Shown: positions 1-10,400 of the stretch, piece after piece | How positions within the stretch are numbered: position 1 is the first letter of the stretch | Layout of the letters: the number at the start of each line of letters is the position of its first letter | DNA from: Erythrocercus mccallii | Lineage: Eukaryota > Chordata > Aves > Passeriformes > Dicruridae | Length of the DNA stretch: 64,000 bases | Direction: 5' to 3' | NCBI GenBank assembly: GCA_013397435.1 | Contig: VZRG01001555.1 | Location: forward strand, 62,001-126,000 | Notes under the pieces: generated by a model | Seen by the model: only the letters and a program-made list of their open reading frames with translations | The model's database searches: none | What the model was told of the DNA's origin: nothing | Position numbers and translations under genes: made by a program

Positions 1-154
1 TTAAAGACTGTTGAGCTGCACAACAGACAATGGAACAAGACAGGGAGTTTCCCTGTTCTAACCATTTCTCTCACTTCTTTCTTAAATGTGAAGTGGCCTT
101 CAAACTGAGTATAGTGTCAAAAACTCTGTCAGGTTTTGATTGCTAAGTTGAATG

Positions 155-191
155 GTCTAGGTAAAATTCAGCTAGTCTAGGTAAAATTCAG
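155..191. repeat. Short tandem duplication, period 20 bp
   Basis: The unit gtctaggtaaaattcagcta is present once in full and followed directly by 17 bases of a second identical copy. It looks like a recent local slippage or duplication event. Confidence 0.85.
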
Positions 192-2752
192 ACTGGTTGA
201 TTTGACAAAGTTTTCTTGCCTTGTGCTAAAAGGTATGTGTAGCGCTGGAGTGGATTTAGAAGACACTACAAGGATTATTTACTGCTGTAGAAAAGGCCTG
301 ATAAATGTAGGCTTCCAACAGCCGTACATCTTTAGTTTATCAAAGAAATAAGAGATGACTTGATTACAGCATGCAATTATCATTTGGGGAGAATGGCATA
401 AAAGGACAGAAAAATTGGATTAGGAAGTGGGCCATGTATATATGAGAGGAAGGGCACCACTAATAACCAAGGCCAGTTGCATACTCCCTGTTTGTGAGGA
501 ACTTCCAGACCAGATCCCTTCCAGGGGAACATGCCCTGCTTAAAGAAGTTACATGGTTCAGCACAGCAGCAAGTCCATGAAGCTGAATGGCCTGCCCCAT
601 TCAGAGACACCAGATGATCATTTGGCCTTAAAGATCCTGATCAGGCCCTGCTAGTCCCTGAAAACAGGGGGAGCCTGCCCCTTCAAAAACAAGGCCACCA
701 GTGTTACCTCCAGCAGATAACAGCATCTCTCTCATGGGATACATTAACTGTCCCCTTCAGTATACCTAAAAATTTATTTGAAAGCATTCTTGGAGACATT
801 TAAAATATGTACCTTTTCCTGTTTGAACTTTACATGAAAGAATACATCCTGAACTGACTTCAGGGAGTGAGATTTTGCAATCACCTGTTGAAATCCAGAC
901 TCATATGAGCATTGCCCTGTGGTATTTTTGGGCTAAACTCCTGAAGGTGAAAAGACAAAGCTATGCTTGAGCACAGATCAGACAGGGGAAAATGCAAATC
1001 TATAACTTGTGAAGCGACTTTATAGAGAAAACCTGAGAGGACCTCTTTGCTTGGCAGACCACTTTCTTGGTCATAAAGACAGGCTCTGTGGCAGGCATTC
1101 TTACCTGGACCTCCCAGCAGCTCTGAAACCACTTGCTGGGCTGGAGCTGCTGTTCATGACTTTTTGCCAGGGCAGAGGCTCTGCAAGTTGTTTGATAAGA
1201 AACTGTGTAAGGAGAAGCAATATTCCTTCTGTAATTTTGAATAAAAGAGAAGTTATTTGACTGTGAAATTTCAGCCTCCATAGGACAAGCTTGTACTGAT
1301 ATCAAGTTCCCTGGAAAGTACCGAGAATCAGACAGTAGGGCAGGAAATCCCCTGGCAAGACCTTTTGTGATTTCACTGCTAGGAAGCTCACTGCCCACAC
1401 AAGAGCAGCCTCTCCTAAAATGGGCACTAGTTCTATCTATTTACTCAGTGTTTCTGGGGAAAAGCTGGCCCTGTTGAAATCAAGGGGCAATTGCTATTGA
1501 CTTAATTCACTTAATTCCTATTAAGTCACTTCATACCTTAATGGAGGTCCTGAGAGGGCAGATAAGCCACATGGACATTAACATCTGTATCAGAAATACT
1601 GACAAAAACAACAGCTGAAAAAATACTGGAAACTTGTGGAGGAATTTCCAGTAAAGATGACTCAAGCACCAAAGCACTGTTGCAAGATGGCTCCTATTTC
1701 TCTCCCACCCATCTTTCATCTTTTCAGTCCACAGGAGAGGGAAAACCAGCACTTTTATGCCCCTTCTGCAAGGTCTGGCCCAAGGCTGCTCAGAGAAGGC
1801 AAGGCATACTTTGGTGGGTCTCACCAGTAACCCATCAACCCCAGGATGTCTCCAGCAGTGAAAGACACTATTTCAGGGTATCATACACTGGCCACTTTCT
1901 CTGGTATATATCCTGAGGACTGCTCAGCATCAATGGCCATTAAATTAAGGATGTTGTACAGTACATTTCTGTCTACTCCCTTTCATTTTTGTTTATGGAC
2001 CTTTAGCCCGTATTTTTCCATTCTGCTTTTGAATCAATTTAGACTGTTATCCCCCTGACCCTTCTGCAGCAGCTTCCAGTAGATTAACATTCACCCTGTA
2101 AAAAAGTACTGTTCTATTTTATTTGTTAAACCACTTTCTCCTTAGTTTGCATATCCTGTAATTCTGGAATTGCGTAATTCAGCAAACAGTTCTGCATCTG
2201 TTGTTTGCCACCAACTGCCTTCACAATTTGGAAAACATCAGTCAGAACTCCTCCTCCTTCAGTATTCTGTCTTCAAACTGGAAAGCCCAAGGCATTTTCA
2301 TTTGTCTTGTTTTCCAGTCCTCCTTCTCTGTGTCTTTCCTAGCTATCCTTCCTGCAACACAGACACCAGAACCTCACTGATTAGACAAAATGCATGTGCA
2401 CCAAAGTTTTGCACAGTGGAAAAAATCATGCTTTCTGGTTTATTCGCAAGACAGCACTGAGACAGGCCTGACATTATTCTGAATAAATATGCCTGGCACC
2501 ACCTCCAAGAAATTTATGTCATGGGCCTGTCAAAGCTCTCCTCCTCCTCTGTCTTCAATCTTTTCTTCACCCTCCTACTGCATGCTCACATTCCTCCAAG
2601 CCAAGTCCACACTGCTCTCCCAGTTTTCTGCTACACCCCCTCTTTCCAAGCCTCCCTTTCCAATCTAGATAGACATCCTGCATGAAATGATTTACTGTGC
2701 ACAAAACACTGCTGAACACACTATGAAAAAATACGGGAGATGTGCACCACTG

Positions 2753-2787
2753 CCTCATCCCAGAGCTAGCCTCATCCCAGAGCTAGC
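2753..2787. repeat. Short tandem duplication, period 17 bp
   Basis: The unit cctcatcccagagctag is repeated head to tail with no mismatch. Confidence 0.85.
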
Positions 2788-3493
2788 ACCCGCATTTGCA
2801 TTGCTGTTGGCAGCAGTTGTTACCATGTGTATAATGTAAAGACATACTCTTTTCACATATCTCTCCTTGAGCTTCTTGTGTGCAAGTTTGGAGGGGCCAG
2901 GCCCATCTTCCTGTGCCTAGCACAGTGGATCAGGCCACAGTGCATCAGGATGCATTTCAACATCTCAGCCCCAGAGCCTGCACGTCCCACAACTTTGCCT
3001 TTGGTGCTGAACATCAGCACCCAGATGAGTCAAAGCACCACTGCTAGTCAGGAGAAAGGAGGTAAGGAGGAATACTATCAAATTCTACCTCTCCTTCCCT
3101 CCATCTTTGCTTCTGCACTGGAAGTCCACTATTTTCACAGCCATTTTGCCACCACTGGAAAGCATGTGGTGAAAGAGGCACTAACCAGAGTGAAGCATGC
3201 AGACATTGGTTCTCTGTTAAAAGGAAAATTATCAAGCACGTGGTTTAGATTTCCACAGTGAGAAGCTTGGGAAGGGCATTTCTTCAGGAAACTCACCCAC
3301 CATTGTCAAGGTGCACGGATTTTGCCTGTGTCCCCTGCCAATGCCTTGAGGTTGCCGCTGGCCTTGCTTGTGCCTTTCCCATGACACCCACAAACTGCTG
3401 CTGCCAAGGACTATTTCCTTCCACAGTAAAGTGTATTCTGGCACAATCTTAAGCATCACTAGGGGGATTTAGTCAAAGAAATCTACTGGTAGT

Positions 3494-3499
3494 TTTATT
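3494..3499 (-). promoter_or_regulatory. VCAM1: Candidate VCAM1 polyadenylation signal
   Basis: This is the first AATAAA hexamer on the minus strand after the VCAM1 stop codon, about 780 bases downstream. It would give a 3' UTR of about 0.8 kb, similar in size to the mammalian transcript. The intervening sequence is AT-rich and holds several ATTTA pentamers on the minus strand (for example near 4,110 and 4,234), the element type linked to rapid decay of cytokine-induced mRNAs. The cleavage site near 3,475 is inferred. Confidence 0.5.
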
Positions 3500-4276
3500 T
3501 TGCAGTGGAAATCTGTAAAGATTATTTACAATCCGCTTATATATTACAAGAAGGATCTGATTTGGCTCATCACAAAATAACGGAATTCTGACATTGATCT
3601 GAGAATGATTGAAGCTGGCAAGAATATCTTATAGCAGTCCTAAAATTTACTAGATTATAACCCCAAACATTTTTGAATAATATTTAAAATAAAATGTTTC
3701 ACAAATGAGCCTCAAAGACTGAAATTAGTTTAAATTTGTTAGAAAAGCATAGCCCAGTGATTGTGTAACTTCATTGAAGGTACAGAGTTTATGGCAATAT
3801 CAGTGAAAAGAGAACATTTTCCAAACATTACCACAATCAGACAAATTATATAAAAACATGCAGAGTAATACAAAATAAAAATCACCTGATCAGCTCAAGC
3901 AATATTGATTTATATCTTTGAATGAACAAAATTTCTCTGTACAGTTGCAAAAATACTTCAGTTTTACAAACTGATACATAGTTGAACGTATTTATAACAC
4001 AAATTATACACTATGTACAAACCTAGTTCTCCATAGAACTCTTTGTTCAGAATGCTTCAACACAGAAGTGATTTACCGATTTCTAGGTCAAGATTCTAGC
4101 TCTTCCTTTAATTTAAATACCAGAACACTTATCAAAACATGAAAATAAGCCCATTTTCTATCACATGGTGCTGTTCTTAAGTTACTTGTTTGTTACCATA
4201 TGTTACAGAAGAGTAGAACCAGTCACAGCAACAAATAAATGTGCTTATTATCAACTAAAGACTTATATTCACATGA

Positions 4277-4437
4277 TCAAACTTTCAACCTGAGTGCTTT
4301 TACAAGACTGTAGGATCCATTGATCTTTGCCTGTCTTGACACGTAGATCAAAATTGCAGCTGCAGGTACTGCTACTGCTGCTACAGATGAGAATGCAATA
4401 ACCAGTGGTATCATCTGATCTGGTTCTTCCAATCTTG
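4277..4437 (-). CDS. VCAM1: VCAM1 exon 9: transmembrane segment and cytoplasmic tail
   Basis: The exon follows a good acceptor (TCTCCATTTTCAG, minus strand) and opens in phase 1. It encodes 52 residues: an acidic juxtamembrane stretch (RLEEPDQ), a hydrophobic helix of about 22 residues rich in Val and Ala ending ILIYV, then a short basic tail (SRQAKINGSYSLVKALRLKV) and a TGA stop at 4,279-4,277. The tail aligns residue for residue with the human end RKANMKGSYSLVEAQKSKV, which fixes both frame and gene identity. Confidence 0.95.
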
Positions 4438-7400
4438 CTGAAAATGGAGACAAAAGGAGAAAAAAAAGGTGTAAATATTGTTTGAATCAGATACATGTGC
4501 ATCACTGTAAAAGTAGTGTTAATAATGACCTTCATTTGGAACATATTTTTGTTTTCATGCACAAAGCATACTGTTTGAGTTTTCCTTACATTTTTTTCTT
4601 TTGTAACTTCATATTACATACTTTAAGTCCTAGCCACTATCTTGGTCTTCAACTTGCTATGCAAGTTCAAATCTATCATCTACTATGGAGAATACTGTGA
4701 AATTCACAAAGAATACAAGAGGAATACCACATATTATACCCAGGAAACACTTGGTACATTTCAACCTCCTGAAATTCATCCTTCAAGGAGAAGACCATGT
4801 TTTAAAAGCTCAATATTTAGATTTTTTGTGAAACATAACCTTCTCTGGATTAGTCTCACTGTCCATGCATGTGGACAGAAATGCAGCCAGGAATCACCTT
4901 TTTGTGGCCCTATCCTTAAAGCTACCACATCAACTCAGGTAAGAGAGACAATGCCAGCCACGCTGAAAGGAGGTTAAAATACAGCAGATTCTAACCAGGT
5001 TGTTTGGTTTGATTTTGGGTGAGGGTTTTTTTTTAGGTTAACCACAGTACTGTCAGCTATGAACTAGTTGTGCTTACCTTGACATAGATTTCACTAAAAA
5101 GTACAAACAAAATAGGTTTAAGGCAATAGATCCAGCTACCTACAACAGCTCTCTCAATCTCTGCAATGTTGTTCCAACCTTAATGAAAATACGAAGGATA
5201 TATATGCTTGTATAATTTTTGGTACACTGCACAGTATAAAGTTTCCATTCACTGATGGCAGAATAATTCCTCCTGATGGGCGTTTTTCAGGACCATCTCT
5301 GAGGGTGTATGTGCTACATGTAACCGTGATATTTTCTACTTCTTTAAGATTTTCTGATGGGTATACTAACACAAGAAAATTTTGGAGAGGAACTGAAAAG
5401 AAATGCAAGGTAGGATTTAGCAATAAACAGAAGCAAAACTCATGAGGCATCAGCAGCTTTTACATGCAAAATACTAATCCAGTTAATGGGCCCACTGTAG
5501 TAGTTGAGCACGTCGCTTTAGACACTGCTGTCACCAGCATCACTTATGACAAGAACCTATGCAACTCATGTCAGTTTTTTTAAAACAATTTATTCTTGAT
5601 GAAACTCAAGATGTCATTCTGTGTAGAACAAATTCTAATATGAACTCTACACAGCAATTATATTAACTAACCTTTGACATACGTACTATGTGCTGACACT
5701 GCTCCCCAGTTCATTAATGGTATGCATGTGTACCTTCCTGCATCCCTTAGCCAAGCCCTGTCTGTGGTATATTTGCTATCTACTGTTCCAAGGGTTGTGA
5801 ACCCATCACCAACTTTCTTTTGCAGGCTATTCCTAAGAGATGTAACATCTGCAGATATGTGAGGAATGGTAACACTTTGTCCTTGTTTCGCTTTGCTTGA
5901 AGGGGAAATCAAAAGTATATTTTTTGGTGCAGCTATAAAAATAGTAAAGAACAGGGAAGAGAGCTGAATTGGTGGCAGAAGTGATCCCTAAGCAAGACAC
6001 TGTTGCTATGCAATTGGCAGAAGCAGCAGAGCTAAAGCAGAGAAGTCTGGTTACTATTGAAAATGAAACTTTGCTATCATTCCACCTAAGTTGAGGAATC
6101 AGCATTTCTTGTAGCTTAAATGCAACTTGTAAGAGCAGGAAACAGAGTTGTAGCTTAGGGAAGAGCAAGGAGCTGTAATACACTATAATGTAATGCTTCC
6201 ACAGAGCAGCTTCAGCATGGACTGTCTCCTTGAATCTTTCCTATGCAGTGTCCACTGATAGCTGCATATTGGAAGGATATTTCCTTCCAGGCACTGCCTA
6301 TCTTCTTTAGCTCATGCATATATTTGTCAGTTGGATGGAGTGATGGAAGCCCAGCTGACTCAATTTTTCATAAACTATCTGTACTAAGGCAGACTTCATG
6401 CTTCATTGTTTAAAGCTTCCTAAATCACTTAGTGACATTAGGGCCACCTCTTAACTCCATTGACATCAAAGACACAATTACCTCATTCTTCACAAAGAAG
6501 ATCTGGACCTAAAATACATAGACAAAAAACCTTGTTTTCTGTCTTGTTCTACAAACCTTGAACATATAATTTCACAGCTTTTTCTTCCTTGCCAAATTGA
6601 TTATAAGCTTCACATTCATAAAGCCCCAGATCTTGACTTTTCAAGTTCTGTATAGTTAAAGTTGCATTTTTAGAAATTTTCTCAGACTCCCCAGTGGCCT
6701 TCTTTTTCTTCCAGGAGATCACAGGAGCTGGATTACCAGAACTTGTACATTTCATTGTCACAGTTTCTCCTTCTTTAAGAGCAGCAGTAGGGATAACAGT
6801 GATCATTGTATTCTTTGGTCCATCTGAAAGGAAGAGTCCTATAGTTATCATCACTGGATTTTTTAGGGATGGATCCAACATGTCCTATTGGATACTAGAT
6901 TGTCACCCTCCCAAAGCTAATTTCTTTTTCACTCTCAAAACAAAAGTAAAGCACACGGTATCAGCTTCCATACAAACCCTCCATAAATTAAACATTCTAA
7001 CCAAATACTTCTAACCACGTAGATCTGTTTGTCACTCATTCAGATCTGTACTAAAGACTGTCATCACATTAAAGATTTTGTGACTTTGTTTTCTTCATCA
7101 ACACTTTTCCTTTCTTAGGGAAAAGCAGAGGACTATTATGATTTTTTGTTCTCACAGGGTTTTGTTCAATATGATGGTTGTATTTATCACTGAAAAACTA
7201 ACTATTTTTAAATTACTGGGAAAAGTTTACACATACTTACATTTCACATTAAGTGTGATTTCACTTTTACTGTTCCCAAACTTATTTTCTGCTACACATT
7301 CATAGTCTCCTCCATTTTGGAACATCACAGATGGAAGAAGAATGGCACTCCTGGCACTGTAGGGCCCCATGTGTGCATTGTCAGACTTTCTCCTTAAAAT

Positions 7401-10400
7401 AATCTTGGGAGGAGGGTTACCTTCAGCAGAACATTGTATGGAAACATTTTCTCCTTCTTGAACTGTTGTAGAAGGTTCAATGGAGAATTTTGTAATGACT
7501 GGAGCACCTGCATGACAAAAGAAAAGGCTGTTAGAGTAATGCAAAGGTACTAAAGCCAGAGGGTTTTAAGAAGGAAGGAATTGCTAGCTCAAGGATCTGT
7601 TTATTTTGGTTTTGATCCCAGACGCCATCTAGGACTTTTGACTCTGTCAAAACAGTAGTGATCAATCAATCATAAAATATTATAACAACAATAATATTAT
7701 TATGTCCAAAACAGTTTTACCATTAAATTATTTTATTAATTTTATTACTAATGACTAAAACTACTAGTTCAAAGAAGGAGACTGATGTCCCTGTGAAACT
7801 GGTACACACATTATATTTCAAGGGAATAACAGTGTGTGTCCCCCCACCACTTTCTCAGATTCTCTTATGACTTTTAATATTGCATTGTGAGAAATGTATA
7901 GAAGTGTGCATGTACAACAGCAGAACAGAGAGAATTAGCTGAAAATAAATAGAGAAATAAAAAGTACAGCCCATGAGGAGCAGCCTTAAATTGAAGCTGA
8001 ATCCTGAATATGTAACAAAGAAGGCCCCATATTTTCCTAATTTTCAGTGTTTCAGCATCCTCTAACATAACAGAGATCAGCCAGTTAGGTACTGGATAAT
8101 ACAAGTGAAACTCAAGCAAAGTTGTACCTTGTATAATAATGTCCACAGCTGCTTTCTCTGTTTTATTAGTTACCAGATTAATTACTTCACAGATGTACAG
8201 TCCTGAATCATTGAAACGAACGTGGGGAATAGAAAGAACATTGTTTTTTATCAGATGCTGAATGCTTTCTTCAGCCAAATATTTACTCCAAACTATTTGT
8301 GCTGGTGGGTTACTCTGAGTCACACAAGTGAGGTTCAGAGAGTCTCCTTCCATTGGCAAGTTGCCTGGGGATGCAGTAATGACTGCAGTGAGTGTTGTGA
8401 CTAATAATGTAATGAGTAATAATAATAATAGTAATAATAATAATAATAGTATATAATAATAATAATAGTAATAATAATAATAATAATAATAATAGTAATG
8501 AGTGCAGTGACTGAGTGTTTTGTGGACCAACTGTAAGAGAACAAAAGGAAGACAAGATCAGTATGTAAATGAAGAATGACATGCACATCTCTAACACTAG
8601 AGGTACAAGTCACAGAATACCAAGACAAAAATGAATAATGAGTATTCCAGTAGCACCATGGAACCATTTTTCCAGACTTAGTAAGATGTTTTGCTTGCAG
8701 TTTTGAAAGCTAACTAGTCAAAGCCCATGCACAAAAATACTTACAATTTGCATTAAATTTCTGAGAAGATGTTCTTTCTTTGGGTTCAAAATCCATATCA
8801 ACTGCTAACCTGGCCACACAGGTAATCTCTTTCCCAATATCTTCAGCCATGGGATGAAAGGGATACGTCACAATCTTGGTCTCTGTATTTGTGTTGTCAT
8901 CGTCAAAAAAATTTTTCTCATAAAGAACATGTTCATCTTTCTTTAGGAGAACTTCCAAGTTACCAGAAGGAAACACATCAGGAATTTTACAGATGACAGT
9001 GGCTGGTTCTCCAGCAACTAAGGATGGGCTGATCTCAATGATAGGATCAGTGGGGAAAGCTAAAAGAATAAAATCATTTTCTTTAGACTAACAGAGATGA
9101 ATAGTAGAGTCAACATAAGAGCAAGATTCAGACACCAAATATCCTGAGTTTAGATGACATTCTATCAACATTATTACAAGACTTCTGATCTGAAGACCTA
9201 CAGGTCCTTTATAAGCAGTTCATATACTAACAGGAATTTTATTTGTGCTATTGCTGAAACATGATCACAAAAGATCTAGTAAGATCCAGCATGGCATCTA
9301 GGCAGTGGTATAGCTGCCTAACTATAGGCAGTCAGAGAAATCCATACACTAGTGCTATCCTGGTTTTCGTGCTGGTAGGTTTAGACATCTGAATTACTCC
9401 CCTGAAAACTACAAAGGCTTGGATTTTTTTCTCCCCCAGCTCTGGGAATGCATACAGGCAGGGTATTCAAGAATTATCAAAAATAAGAATAAATAATACT
9501 AGTACATACGATCTTCAATGCAGAAAGCTAAGCAGAAAATGGTTAAGAAAGCATCCTGAATAGATACATAAAGGAACCTTAAAAGAAGTATATGTTGAGC
9601 TATAAGAGACTCATTATCCTAGAATTTAAAGTTAACCACAATATCTAAAACAATTATCAATTTTTCTATCAACATATACTATAAGGAGAATTTTACTATT
9701 TTACTTACAGTAAAGGTCAACTTTGACACTCTTCTCCTTTTTCTCTCTCTCATCACATATGACAGTACAAAGATAAGAATGAGAATTCACAATGCTAACT
9801 GGATTCATAGTCAATGTAGAATGTGTCCTGTGTTTGCTGACTTTTCCTCCAAGGGGGCTGTCCATCTGCGTTCTCCAGGAAAAACTTGGTGATGCACAGC
9901 CAGTAGTATTGCATGTGAGTATGAGTGTGCCTCCAATCTGTGCCACAGCTCTCTCAGCAGGTATAATTTCCATTTCAAAACCTTTCACTACAAAAGGGAA
10001 AACACACATCAATTCAGCAGCTTTCTCAATTTTTATCTTCCTATTTCTTCTCATGTTCTACTGTGACATGAGGTCTTTATGCTTCAGTTCTTTATGGTTG
10101 TGTGGAACTTAAACTAATAAAACTCACACAGTGGTTTACATATTCAAAACACCCCATAAACATTGTTATTTTTTTCAAAAACAATACAGACTCAGATGAC
10201 TAACAGACAGTTTTCATGTATAAAATGGCATAAACCAAAGTTAAACAAAGGCATTGGCATAATAAAACTTTTTTTGTCAGCTGGATCGGGTTCCAAAACT
10301 TTGTAACATTTGAGGGGAGAGGTAGCAGGTAGATAGCAAAGACAACAGCAGAAACACTTTCAACAGGACAGTTAGTACCAAACTTGCCTGATACTGTCAG

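Larger units (their letters stand above)
1..3474. other. Intergenic flank left of VCAM1, no gene recognised
   Basis: No open frame here resembles a protein I know, and none is joined by convincing splice sites. By synteny EXTL2 is expected further left on the plus strand, but none of its coding sequence is visible. Two short perfect tandem duplications occur (155-191, period 20; 2,753-2,787, period 17). The longest frames (about 130-144 codons at 1,000-1,398 minus and 2,827-3,261 plus) look like chance. The part nearest 3,474 adjoins the likely 3' end of VCAM1. Confidence 0.6.

Noticed and set aside
1000..1398. 132-codon minus-strand open frame
   Set aside because: It has no similarity to a known family and no gene context; treated as chance.
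2827..3261. 144-codon plus-strand open frame
   Set aside because: It has no recognisable domain, no supporting splice signals or promoter, and lies next to the VCAM1 3' end; most likely chance.
1..3400. Possible EXTL2 3' end expected from synteny
   Set aside because: No coding match to EXTL2 could be read; the gene probably lies further left.
7874..8667. Minus-strand frames with long Tyr, Leu or Ile runs
   Set aside because: The homopolymer residues are the TAA microsatellite read in three frames, not a real low-complexity protein; only the Ig3 part is coding.
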